Source: Myxococcus landrumus
GTDB taxonomy: Bacteria > Myxococcota > Myxococcia > Myxococcales > Myxococcaceae
DNA: 64,000 nucleotides
NCBI RefSeq assembly: GCF_017301635.1
Contig: NZ_CP071091.1
Location: forward strand, 9,912,501 to 9,976,500
Direction: 5' to 3'
The position numbers and the translations under genes are program-made. Positions 52,968-61,235 of this stretch are shown here, piece after piece. The notes under the pieces were generated by a model. That model was not told where the DNA came from. It saw only the letters and a list, made by a program, of their open reading frames with translations, and did no database searches. Numbering within the stretch: position 1 is the stretch's first letter; each line of letters begins with the position of its first letter.

Positions 52968-54106
52968 GCATGCGTTCCCCGCGGCTCGCCGCGCTGGCGT
53001 TCTGGCTCCTGCCCCTGGTGGCGGGCGCCGCGCCCAAGCAGCTCGTGCTGCTCTTCACCGGAGACAATGGGGGCGAAATCGCCCCCTGTGGTTGACGACA
53101 CAACCCGTCTGGCGGTCTGGCCAGACGAAAAGTCGCGATAGAGAAAGAACGCGCCAAGGGCGTACCGCTCGTGGTGTTGGACGCGGGCAACGCGCTCTTC
53201 AGGAGCCGGGACAGCGCCGAGGCCCCGGATGCCCGTGCACGCGCGGAGCTGTTGCTCGCGCAGATGGAGGCGCAAGGCACCGTCGCCATGGCGGTGGGCA
53301 CCCGGGACCTGGGGCTGGGCGTGGACTTCCTGCGCAAGCAGACGCGCAAGTCCAAGATGAAGCTGTTGTCCACGAACCTGGTGGATGCACAGGGCAAGCT
53401 CCTGTTCCCCGCGTCGCTGGTGACGCAGGTGGGCGGGCTCAAGGTGGGCGTGGTGGGCGCCTCGCCCGTGAAGGCGGAGCCCGAGCCCATGGACCCCATC
53501 GTCAAGGGCAAGACGCCCGGGATGCGGCGGGGCCTGCCCGTCGCGCCCGCGGTGGTCGCCGAGGCGAAGCGGCTGCGCCAGCAGGAGCACGTGGACCTGG
53601 TGGTGCTGCTCGCCGCCGTGCCCTACGACGAACTGCTCCAACTGGCCGGCGGCCTGGAGGGCGTCGACTTCGTCCTCCAGTCCCATGACGGACGGGGCTC
53701 GGGTGTCTCGCAACGGGTGGGGATGACCACGTTGCTGCAACCGGGGGAGCGCGGCCGGCAGGTCGCGAAGCTGGAGCTGTCCATCAACGGCCCCGGCCGC
53801 TTCACGGACATCTCCGAGCAGGCCCGCGCCAAGGACCAGCTTCGCCTGGTGGAAGGCAACCTCGCCCGGGCGAAGGAGCGCATCACCCAGGCGACGGACC
53901 CGGCGCAGAAGGCGGCGCTCGAGTCGGCGGTCGCCAGCCTGGAGGCCCGTCGCACCGCCCTGCAGAAAACAGCGACGGAGGGCGCAACCCCGGCACCCCG
54001 GACGCATCTACTGTCCTACATTCAGCTTGGACCCGACGTGCCGGGAGATCCGGCCGTCCAGAAAGCAGTGGAGCGCATCGAGCCCCCAGGCTCGGCGGGC
54101 CACTGA
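52964..54106 (+). CDS. Probable selenoprotein: secreted UshA/5'-nucleotidase-like protein, UGA at 53093 read as Sec
   Basis: One reading frame of 380 codons interrupted by a single TGA (53093-53095, codon 44) and then open to 54106. Before it: a signal peptide (RLAALAFWLLPLVAGAAP) and strand KQLVLLFTGDNGGEIAPCG. After it: RHNPSGGLARRKVAIEKE, PLVVLDAGNALF, VGTRDLGLGVDFL, KVGVVGASPV and a helical end. These are features of UshA-like metallophosphatase-fold proteins, whose members read PCGC with Cys where the TGA stands. The hairpin that follows matches a SECIS element. The GTG start has GGAGG six bases upstream and overlaps the previous stop; ATG 52970 is the alternative. If Sec is not inserted, only a 43-residue peptide results. 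The enzymatic role is unknown. Confidence 0.78.
53096..53127 (+). promoter_or_regulatory. Candidate bacterial SECIS element just after the in-frame UGA
   Basis: An 8-bp perfect stem (53106-53113 with 53120-53127) closes the 6-base loop GGTCTG. The loop bases GGTCT begin 19 bases after the UGA, the same distance and codon phase as GGUCU in the E. coli fdhF element, where the loop is bound by SelB. Unlike fdhF there is no bulged U in the stem. Confidence 0.72.
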
Positions 54107-54118
54107 GCCGTGCCAAGC

Positions 54119-54147
54119 TTGTGCCCCGGTCGGCGCGCCGTTATAAG
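54119..54147 (+). promoter_or_regulatory. Predicted rpmE promoter
   Basis: TTGTGC (54119-54124), a 17-base spacer and TATAAG (54142-54147), with 69 bases to the rpmE ATG. This is a good sigma70-type layout and gives a leader of about 60 bases. Confidence 0.55.
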
Positions 54148-54216
54148 CGCCGGCCACTGTCCGTGCCGGACCTCCCAGCCGTAGGCGGCTGGGGGCAAGG
54201 CACCCTGGAGAGCGTC

Positions 54217-54489
54217 ATGAAGCCGGAAATGCACCCTGTCTACCCGCCGGCCCGCATCACCTGCGCGTGCGGGAACGTGATTGAGACCCACTCCACCCGT
54301 GGCTCGTTCTCGGTGGAAGTCTGCTCGAACTGCCACCCCTTCTTCACGGGCAAGTACAAGCTCATGGACACGGCGGGCCGTATCGACCGCTTCCGCAAGA
54401 AGTACGCGGCCAACCCGGCGAAGGACGCCGCTGCTCCCGCCGAGGGCGCCGCTGCCCCCGCCAAGGGTGGCAAGAAGGCCAAGGCCTGA
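54217..54489 (+). CDS. rpmE: Ribosomal protein bL31, zinc-binding (C+) form
   Basis: Ribosomal 50S protein of 90 residues. Four zinc ligands are in place: Cys16 and Cys18 (ITCACGN), Cys36 and Cys39 (VCSNCHPFFTGK). The rest of the core is MKPEMHPVYPPARI and GRIDRFRKKY. A tail of about 20 residues rich in Ala, Pro and Lys follows, longer than in E. coli. The ATG at 54217 gives the family start. The gene has its own predicted promoter. Confidence 0.96.
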   Translation: MKPEMHPVYPPARITCACGNVIETHSTRGSFSVEVCSNCHPFFTGKYKLMDTAGRIDRFRKKYAANPAKDAAAPAEGAAAPAKGGKKAKA

Positions 54490-54708
54490 TTCCAGGCTGT
54501 CGCCGCGCTTCACACCCCAGTGAGAAGCAGCACCGTCGAGCAGGGTGACGGAGGGCCTCTTCAAGAGGCGCTCCCGCCCTGCTCGCGGCGCTTCTACGAC
54601 CTGAGTCACCCGTCAAGTTTCAGGGTGCTACAGGCCAGAAATTAGACGTAGCACTCAGGTGACTGCACAGTCCGCCGCGTCCCAGACGAAGAGTCCGACG
54701 GAGGCGAG

Positions 54709-55590
54709 ATGTTCGCGGAAGCTGCTGCCCCAAACCTGAAGGTTGTCCGCCGTTCCCTGAGCGAGAACGTGCACGCGAAGGGCGACGCCTGGACGCTCCT
54801 GCGCGGGGACAGCCTGGAGCTTTTGCAGCAGTTCGAGCCCCAGACGTTCGACATGATTTTCGCGGACCCGCCGTACTTCCTCTCCAACGGGGGGACCACC
54901 TGCAAGGGTGGCAAGCGCGTGTCCGTGCAGAAGGGCAACTGGGACGTGTCGCGCGGAGTGGAGGAGGACCATGCCTTCACCACGGCGTGGCTCGCTGCCT
55001 GCCAGCGGCTGCTCAAGCCCACCGGCACGCTCTGGGTGAGCGGCACGCAGCACGTCATCTTCAACGCCGGCTTCGCCATGCAGAAGCTGGGCTACAAGCT
55101 CCTCAACACCGTCACCTGGTTCAAGCCCAACGCGAGCCCCAACCTGGCGTGCCGCTACTTCACGCACTCCACGGAGCTGCTCATCTGGGCCTCCCCCAAG
55201 TCGGGCGGCAAGCTCCAGCACGTCTTCAACTACTCGAAGATGAAGGCGGACAACGGCGGCAAGCAGATGCGTGACGCCTGGGTGCTGCCTCCCTCTGGCG
55301 ACGCGGAAGTCACCGCGGACGGCGAGGGCCGGCTGTGGACGCTCACCGTCCCGCGCGGCGGCGAGGAGAAGGCCTTCGGCAGCCACCCCACGCAGAAGCC
55401 CGTGGCCCTGCTGGAGCGCATCATCGAGGCGAGCACCCCCGAGGACGCGCTCATCCTGGACCCCTTCAACGGCAGCGGCACCACGGGCGTGGCCGCCCTC
55501 AAGCTGAACCGCCGCTACGTGGGCATCGACATGGATGCCAAGTACCTGGAGCTCTCCGAGAAGCGCCTCAAGGCGGCCTCCTCGAAGTAG
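54709..55590 (+). CDS. Orphan beta-class DNA methyltransferase (DpnA/M.DpnIIB-like)
   Basis: N6-adenine or N4-cytosine DNA methyltransferase of 293 residues. The catalytic motif IV DPPY (IFADPPYFLSN) comes first and the SAM-binding motif FNGSGTTG (LDPFNGSGTTGVAAL) near the end, the order of the beta class (CcrM, HinfI, DpnA). Further conserved parts are GNWDVSRG, LLKPTGTLWVSGTQH, and SHPTQKPVALLERII. ATG 54709 has GGAGG seven bases upstream. No restriction endonuclease gene is adjacent, so it is probably a solitary, regulatory or protective enzyme. The specificity cannot be read; GATC-like by similarity in style only. Confidence 0.88.
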   Translation: MFAEAAAPNLKVVRRSLSENVHAKGDAWTLLRGDSLELLQQFEPQTFDMIFADPPYFLSNGGTTCKGGKRVSVQKGNWDVSRGVEEDHAFTTAWLAACQRLLKPTGTLWVSGTQHVIFNAGFAMQKLGYKLLNTVTWFKPNASPNLACRYFTHSTELLIWASPKSGGKLQHVFNYSKMKADNGGKQMRDAWVLPPSGDAEVTADGEGRLWTLTVPRGGEEKAFGSHPTQKPVALLERIIEASTPEDALILDPFNGSGTTGVAALKLNRRYVGIDMDAKYLELSEKRLKAASSK

Positions 55591-55624
55591 CTCCGCGGTC
55601 CCTTCCGTCCCGCGCGGGCCCTGC

Positions 55625-57379
55625 TCAGGCGCGGGACAGGATGAGCTCCACGCCCTGCCGGGCGATGGGGTGGTAGCGCTCCCCGTACTGCTTGAAGAGC
55701 GAGCGCGCCAGGGCCCGGTGCTCGCGGGATGCGCTGAGCACGCCGTACAAGGGCTTGAGGTACTTCATGCGGCCCACCTCGCCCAGGAACGCCTCGGCAC
55801 GGCCCACCGCCGGCTCCCAGCCCGCGCGCAGCGCCGCCACCAGCCACGCCACCAGCACCTCCGAGTTACGGCTTCGCGTGAGGCCGAAGCGCTCGTCGAG
55901 CTGACGGAACAGGTCGCGAGGCGCGTCCGCGGGCGTCCACTCCAGGAAGAGCTGCCACTCCGCGGGCGTCCAGTCCTTCACCGCGTCCACGGACGGCACC
56001 GTGCCGCGCAAGCGCTGCAAGGCCTCAAGTCGCCGCGAGCGGGGCGCGGGCGCGCTGACGGGCACGCCCGGCCGGCGCAGGTACGCTTCCGCGTTGACCC
56101 GGTTGAGCACGCCGGGAAGCTCCCGCTCCGTGAAGGCGATGAACTCCTCGGTGGTGAGGGCCTTGAAGCGGTACGTGGCCAGGTAGCCGCGCAGGAAGCC
56201 GTCGAACTTCTCGCGGCCGACGGCGTCCTCCATGGCGCGGAGGAACAGGTAGCCCTTCTCGTACGGAATCTGGGAGAAGGCCTCGTCCGGGTCCACGCCC
56301 GTCAGGTGCGTGCGCAGGGCCGTCAGGTGCGGGTGCTCGCGGAAGTGGTGCAGGGCCTCGTCCAGGGCCCTCCTGCCCAGCGCCGCGTGCAGGGCGGCGA
56401 CTTCCTGTCCGGCCAGCGCCTCCAGGATGCGGCGCTCGGCGAAGACGGTGAAGCCCTCGTTGAGCCAGAAGTGCTCCGCGGAGGCATTCGTGACGAGGTT
56501 GCCCGTCCACGAGTGCGCCAGCTCGTGCGCCACCACGTTGACCAGGCTCTTGTCCCCGGCAATCAGCGTGGGCGTGAGGAATGTCAGCCGCGGGTTCTCC
56601 ATGCCGCCGTAGGGGAACGACGGGGGCATGGTGAGCAGGTCGAACCGCTCCCAGTCATACGGCCCGAAGAGGGACTCGGCGGCGCGCAGCATGTCGTCCA
56701 CGCCGGAGAACTCCTCGGCCGCGTCCTCGAGCAGCTCCGGCTCCGCCCACACGCGCGAGCGCGGGCCCAGCTCCTTCGGCGCCAGGCTTCCGACGGCGAA
56801 GGCCAGGAGGTAGGGCGGCACCGGCTGCGGCATCTCGTACTGCTCCTCCGCTTCCACGCCGTGCTCCTCGCGCCGCACGAAGCTGGCCGCCATGACGGCC
56901 TTGAGCGCCTTGGGCACTCGCAGCGCCGCGCGGTACCGGATGCGGATGCGAGGCGTGTCCTGCAGCGGCACCACGCTGCGCGCGTGAATCGCCTGGCATT
57001 GGCTGTAGAGGAACGGGTGCTGGCCGCCCGCCGTCTGCGACGGTGTCAGCCACTGGAGCGCGCTGGCCGTGGGAGACGTGCGGTAGTGCACGGTCAGCTG
57101 CCGCACCCCGGACGGGAGCTCCACCCGCAGCCGGCTCCCCAGGATGGGCTCGGGAGGTGCCAGCATGTAGGGCAAGGGGCGACCCCCAGCGTCTACGACT
57201 CTGAGAATCTCCAAATCCCTCGTGTCCAAATCCAGAGGGCCTGCGGATGCTTCCTTGAGCGTCAGGGTGGCTTCGGCGTGGAGCCTCCTTGTGTGGAAGT
57301 CCACTCGGGCCTTCCAGTCCAGGGTTTCCGTCTCGGGCTGCGTGCTGTCGTTGTAGGAGTGCGGGTCGGGGCGAGCCAT
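55625..57379 (-). CDS. M1-family aminopeptidase (gluzincin)
   Basis: Zinc aminopeptidase of 584 residues. The substrate motif GGMEN (SFPYGGMENPRLTFL) and the zinc site HELAHSWTGN followed after 18 residues by NEGFT complete the gluzincin signature. The N-terminal beta-saddle domain (VDFHTRRLHAEATLTLKEASAG) resembles leukotriene A4 hydrolase, and the C-terminal helical domain is of the same type. There is no signal peptide, so it is cytoplasmic. The length fits LTA4H-like bacterial enzymes. It is divergent from the fadN-type gene; a palindrome stands in the gap. Confidence 0.94.
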   Translation of the reverse strand: MARPDPHSYNDSTQPETETLDWKARVDFHTRRLHAEATLTLKEASAGPLDLDTRDLEILRVVDAGGRPLPYMLAPPEPILGSRLRVELPSGVRQLTVHYRTSPTASALQWLTPSQTAGGQHPFLYSQCQAIHARSVVPLQDTPRIRIRYRAALRVPKALKAVMAASFVRREEHGVEAEEQYEMPQPVPPYLLAFAVGSLAPKELGPRSRVWAEPELLEDAAEEFSGVDDMLRAAESLFGPYDWERFDLLTMPPSFPYGGMENPRLTFLTPTLIAGDKSLVNVVAHELAHSWTGNLVTNASAEHFWLNEGFTVFAERRILEALAGQEVAALHAALGRRALDEALHHFREHPHLTALRTHLTGVDPDEAFSQIPYEKGYLFLRAMEDAVGREKFDGFLRGYLATYRFKALTTEEFIAFTERELPGVLNRVNAEAYLRRPGVPVSAPAPRSRRLEALQRLRGTVPSVDAVKDWTPAEWQLFLEWTPADAPRDLFRQLDERFGLTRSRNSEVLVAWLVAALRAGWEPAVGRAEAFLGEVGRMKYLKPLYGVLSASREHRALARSLFKQYGERYHPIARQGVELILSRA

Positions 57380-57442
57380 GGAAGGTCTGTTTTCTTAGCC
57401 GGGGTGATGACCCCATGGCGAGGGGCCCCACCTTCCGAACAG

Positions 57443-57460
57443 ATTGACTTTCGGGTCAAT
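57443..57460. promoter_or_regulatory. Palindromic operator candidate before the beta-oxidation genes
   Basis: ATTGAC (57443-57448), 6 bases, GTCAAT (57455-57460): perfect arms, 49 bases before the fadN-type start. The left arm contains a TTGACT that can act as a -35 element. A repressor bound here would cover the promoter, as expected for a fatty-acid-responsive TetR or GntR type regulator (inference). Confidence 0.5.
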
Positions 57461-57508
57461 CGCCTACATTTGTGCAGTCCCCTAATTCCCTCAAGGGAGC
57501 CTCTTCCA

Positions 57509-59899
57509 ATGACGACGCGGATCCGCAAGGTAGCTGTGCTGGGCGCCGGAGTGATGGGCAGCGGCATCGCCGCCCATCTGGCCAACTCGGGCGTGCGCGC
57601 GCTCCTCCTGGACATCGTTCCGCCGAAGGCCGCTCCGGGCGAGGACACCTCGTCCAAGGCCTTCCGCAACAAGTTCGCCCTCGGGGCGCTGGCCAACATG
57701 CGCAAGCAGAAGCCCAGCCCCATCATGTCCGAGCAGGTGTTCACCGCCATCGAGGTGGGCAACTTCGAGGACGACCTGCACCGCATCGCTGACTGCGACT
57801 GGGTCATCGAGGTGGTGAAGGAGGACCTGGCCGTCAAGCAGGCCCTCTTCGAGAAGGTGGAGAAGCACGCGCGCAAGGACGCCATCGTCTCCTCCAACAC
57901 CTCCGGCATGTCGATTGTCGGCATGACGCAGGGCCGGGGCGCGGCGTTCAAGAAGAACTTCCTCGTCACGCACTTCTTCAACCCGGTCCGCTACATGAAG
58001 CTCCTGGAGCTCGTGGCGGGCACGGAGACCGACCCCGCGGTGATGAAGGCCATCCACCGCTTTGGTGAGGAGGTTCTCGGCAAGGGCATCGTCTACGGCA
58101 AGGACACCACCAACTTCATCGCGAACCGCATCGGCGTGTACGGGATGATGCGGACCATCGCCGCGATGGGCCCCGCGGAGCTGTCCATCGAAGAGGTGGA
58201 CAAGATTTTCGGCCCCGCCATGGGCCGCCCCAAGTCCGCCGTGTTCCGCACCGCGGACATCGTCGGCCTGGACACCTTCATCCACGTGTCCAAGAACTGT
58301 TACGACACGCTCACCCAGGATGAGGAGCGCAACGTCTTCGCCATCCCGGAGTTCCTCCAGAAGATGGTGGAGAAGGGCATGCTGGGCGACAAGTCCGGCG
58401 GCGGCTTTTACAAGAAGGACCGCAGCAGCGGCGGCAAGGACATCCTCGCGCTGGACCTGAAGACGCTCGAGTACCGGCCGCAGGGCAAGGTGCGCTTCGA
58501 GTCGCTGGGCGCCGCCCGCGAGGTGGAGAACGTCAAGGAGCGCGTGGCCGTCGTCCTCAACGGGACGGACAAGGCCGCGAAGTTCGCCGAGCAGGTGACG
58601 CTGGACGTGCTGGCGTACACCAGCCGCCGCATCCCGGAGATTGCCGACGACGTGGTCAACGTGGACCGCGGCGTGCGCTGGGGCTTCGGCTGGGACCTGG
58701 GGCCCTTCGAGGTCTGGGACGCGTACGGCGTGAAGAAGGGCGTCGAGCGGATGAAGGCGCTGGGCCTGAAGCCGGCCAAGTGGGTGGAGGACATGCTGGC
58801 CGCGGGCCGCGAGTCCTTCTACGGCGTGGCGAACGGCAAGGACACGTACTGGGACATCCCCACGAAGTCCGTGAAGGTGGTGCCGGAGAACGCGCGCACG
58901 CAGCGCGTGGAGTACCTCAAGCGCGGCAACAAGAAGGTCGCCGGCAACGACTCCGCCACCCTGTGGGACATGGGCGACGGCGCCACGCTGCTGGAGTTCC
59001 ACACGAAGATGAACTCCATCGATGACCAGATCATCGAGATGATGCACACGGCGCTGGACGAGACGGAGAAGAACTTCAAGGGCCTCGTCATCGGCAACGA
59101 CGGCGCCAACTTCTCCGCGGGCGCCAACATCGTCGCGCTGGTGTGGGCGGCGAAGAGTGGCCAGTACGAGGACATCCGCAAGCTGGTGACGTCCTTCCAG
59201 CAGGCCAACCAGCGCATGCGCTACAGCCCGGTGCCCGTCGTGACGGCGCCCTTCAATCTGACGCTGGGCGGCGGCGCCGAGGCGACGATGGGCGGCAACG
59301 CGGTGCAGGCGAGCGCGGAGCTGTACATGGGCCTCGTCGAGGTCGGCGTGGGCCTCATCCCCGGCGGTGGCGGCAACATGCAGCTGCTGCGCAACATCTA
59401 CGGCGCGTACTCCACGGACAAGGACTTCGATCCGCTGCCCTTCCTCAAGAAGGTGTTCATGTCCATCGGCACCGCGAAGGTGGCCACCAGCGCCGAAGAG
59501 GCGCGCGAGGCGGGCTTCCTCACCGCGGCGGACGGCATCAGCGCCAACCGCGACTTCCTCCTGTCCGACGCGAAGGCTCGCGTGCTGGGCATGGCGGACT
59601 CGGGCTTCCGCGCGCCGCGTCCCACGCGCTTCCGCCTGGGCGGCCCCAGCGGCTACGCCACCATCGACATGATGCTGTACGACATGCAGATGAACGGGCA
59701 GGTCAGCGAGCACGACCGCAAGATTGGTCAGAAGCTGGCCCGCGTGCTCACCGGTGGCGAGACGAGCACCACGTCTCTGGTCACCGAGGACAAGCTGCTC
59801 GAGCTGGAGGCCGAGGCCTTCCTGAGCCTGTGCGGCGAGGAGAAGACCCAGGACCGCCTGACGTTCATGATTGAGAAGGGCAAGCCGCTGCGCAACTAG
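57509..59899 (+). CDS. FadN-type 3-hydroxyacyl-CoA dehydrogenase/enoyl-CoA hydratase
   Basis: Bifunctional beta-oxidation enzyme of 796 residues. The NAD domain comes first (KVAVLGAGVMGSGIAAHLANSG, then CDWVIEVVKEDLAVKQALF, SSNTSGMSI, HFFNPVRYMKLLELV), followed by two 3HCDH_C-like domains (DFNR-like TTNFIANRIGVYG; GFGWDLGPFEVWD). The enoyl-CoA hydratase/crotonase domain is at the C-terminus (LVIGNDGANFSAGANI, VTAPFNLTLGGGAEATMG, EVGVGLIPGGGGNMQLL). This order is that of FadN of Bacillus and differs from E. coli FadB. ATG 57509 has GGGAG upstream. It acts with the thiolase 79 bases downstream. Confidence 0.93.
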   Translation: MTTRIRKVAVLGAGVMGSGIAAHLANSGVRALLLDIVPPKAAPGEDTSSKAFRNKFALGALANMRKQKPSPIMSEQVFTAIEVGNFEDDLHRIADCDWVIEVVKEDLAVKQALFEKVEKHARKDAIVSSNTSGMSIVGMTQGRGAAFKKNFLVTHFFNPVRYMKLLELVAGTETDPAVMKAIHRFGEEVLGKGIVYGKDTTNFIANRIGVYGMMRTIAAMGPAELSIEEVDKIFGPAMGRPKSAVFRTADIVGLDTFIHVSKNCYDTLTQDEERNVFAIPEFLQKMVEKGMLGDKSGGGFYKKDRSSGGKDILALDLKTLEYRPQGKVRFESLGAAREVENVKERVAVVLNGTDKAAKFAEQVTLDVLAYTSRRIPEIADDVVNVDRGVRWGFGWDLGPFEVWDAYGVKKGVERMKALGLKPAKWVEDMLAAGRESFYGVANGKDTYWDIPTKSVKVVPENARTQRVEYLKRGNKKVAGNDSATLWDMGDGATLLEFHTKMNSIDDQIIEMMHTALDETEKNFKGLVIGNDGANFSAGANIVALVWAAKSGQYEDIRKLVTSFQQANQRMRYSPVPVVTAPFNLTLGGGAEATMGGNAVQASAELYMGLVEVGVGLIPGGGGNMQLLRNIYGAYSTDKDFDPLPFLKKVFMSIGTAKVATSAEEAREAGFLTAADGISANRDFLLSDAKARVLGMADSGFRAPRPTRFRLGGPSGYATIDMMLYDMQMNGQVSEHDRKIGQKLARVLTGGETSTTSLVTEDKLLELEAEAFLSLCGEEKTQDRLTFMIEKGKPLRN

Positions 59900-59944
59900 C
59901 GGCCCGCCGGTATCCATTGACCACGACACAAAGATTCGCTGAAT

Positions 59945-59963
59945 GCCCGGGGACTCCCCGGGC
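59945..59963 (+). other. Strong GC hairpin between the two beta-oxidation genes
   Basis: GCCCGGGG (59945-59952) pairs perfectly with CCCCGGGC (59956-59963) over a 3-base loop. It ends just before the AAGGAG ribosome site of the thiolase gene. No T-run follows, so it is more likely an mRNA processing or stabilising stem than a terminator. Confidence 0.55.
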
Positions 59964-59978
59964 AAGGAGACAAGCAAA

Positions 59979-61151
59979 ATGCCTGGTCGAGTCGTGATTG
60001 CCAGCGCGGTCCGCACGCCGTTCACCCGCGCGCACAAGGGCGAGTTCAAGGACACGCGGCCGGATACGCTGGCCGCCATCGCCATCAAGGAAGCGGTCGC
60101 CAAGGTCCCCGGACTGAAGGGCGCGGATGTCGAGGACGTGGTCCTCGGCTGTGCCATGCCGGAGGCCGAGCAGGGCATGAACGTGGCGCGTCAGGCCACG
60201 CTCCTGGCGGGCCTGCCGGTGGACGTGCCGGCGATGACCATCAACCGCTTCTGTTCCTCCGGGACGCAGGCCATCGCCCAGGTGGCCGCGGCCATCCAGG
60301 CCGGCCAGATTCAGGTGGGCATCGGCGGTGGCACCGAGTCCATGTCCATGGTCCCCATGGGCGGCAACAAGGTGAGCGCCAACCCCGAAATCATGGCGAA
60401 CCACCCGGAGATCTACTCCTCCATGGGTGTGACGGCGGAGAACATCGCCTCGCGTCACAACGTGTCGCGTGAGGACTCGGACAAGTTCGCCGCCGAGAGC
60501 CAGCGCCGCGCCGCCGCCGCGCGGGAGCAGGGCAAGTTCGCCGCCGAAATCGTCCCCGTCACCACCACGCTGTATGACGAGGAAGGCAACGCGAAGACGG
60601 TGACGGTGTCGGTGGACACCATCCTGCGTCCGGAGACGACGTTCGAGGGCCTGAGCAAGCTCAAGCCCGCGTTCAACGCCAAGGGCGTGGTGACGGCCGG
60701 CAACGCGTCGCCGCTGACCGACGGCGCCGCGGCCGCGGTGGTGATGAGCGAGGAGAAGGCGAAGGAGCTGGGCGTCAAGCCGCTGGGCTACTTCGTGGAC
60801 TTCGCCGTCGCGGGCGTTCCTCCGGAAATCATGGGCATTGGCCCCGTGCCGGCGGTGCGCAAGCTGCTGGCGAAGAACAAGCTCGAGGTGAAGGACATCG
60901 ACGTCTTCGAGCTGAACGAGGCCTTCGCTCCGCAGGCGCTGTACTGCATCCGTGAGCTGGGCATCCCCGAGGACAAGGTGAACCCGAACGGCGGCGCGCT
61001 CGCCCTGGGCCACCCGCTGGGCGTGTCCGGTGCGCGTCTGGTCGCCACGATTCTGCAGGAGCTGAAGCGCCGCAACGGCCGCTACGGCGTCGTCACCATG
61101 TGCATCGGTGGTGGCATGGGCGCCGCGGCGCTCATCGAGAACGCGAAGTAG
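59979..61151 (+). CDS. Acetyl-CoA C-acyltransferase (thiolase, FadA type)
   Basis: Final step of beta-oxidation: cleaves 3-ketoacyl-CoA with CoA. The 390-residue protein has nucleophile Cys92 (TINRFCSSGTQAIAQVA), substrate-loop GGGTESMSMVPMGG, NEAFAPQAL, the His of NGGALALGHPLGVSG and the second Cys in VVTMCIGGGMGAAALIE. The ATG at 59979 follows AAGGAG. Its pairing with the fadN-type gene gives the FadA/FadB unit. Confidence 0.95.
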   Translation: MPGRVVIASAVRTPFTRAHKGEFKDTRPDTLAAIAIKEAVAKVPGLKGADVEDVVLGCAMPEAEQGMNVARQATLLAGLPVDVPAMTINRFCSSGTQAIAQVAAAIQAGQIQVGIGGGTESMSMVPMGGNKVSANPEIMANHPEIYSSMGVTAENIASRHNVSREDSDKFAAESQRRAAAAREQGKFAAEIVPVTTTLYDEEGNAKTVTVSVDTILRPETTFEGLSKLKPAFNAKGVVTAGNASPLTDGAAAAVVMSEEKAKELGVKPLGYFVDFAVAGVPPEIMGIGPVPAVRKLLAKNKLEVKDIDVFELNEAFAPQALYCIRELGIPEDKVNPNGGALALGHPLGVSGARLVATILQELKRRNGRYGVVTMCIGGGMGAAALIENAK

Positions 61152-61185
61152 TCGCGGGCTCGGGCTTCAGGGCCTGAAAACTTCG

Positions 61186-61225
61186 CGGGCCCCGGGGAGG
61201 TGCTTCCCGGGGCCCGTTTTCTTTT
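61186..61225. terminator. Terminator after the thiolase gene, possibly bidirectional
   Basis: A perfect 11-bp stem (61186-61196 with 61206-61216) with a 9-base loop is followed on the plus strand by TTTTCTTTT (61217-61225). On the minus strand the stem is followed by GCGAAGTTTTC, so it may also end the convergent MutS-like gene. Confidence 0.85.
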
Positions 61226-61235
61226 GGGGGCGCGC

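Noticed and set aside
52970..53095. A separate tiny gene of about 42 codons ending at the TGA, or a nonsense pseudogene
   Set aside because: The frame continues unchanged after the TGA with the same composition and family features, and a fitting SECIS-type hairpin follows, so recoding is the better explanation.
57491..60178. Minus-strand open frame of about 900 codons opposite the fadN-type gene
   Set aside because: Shadow frame rich in Val, Arg, His and Gly; no domain, and it crosses two well-defined enzymes.
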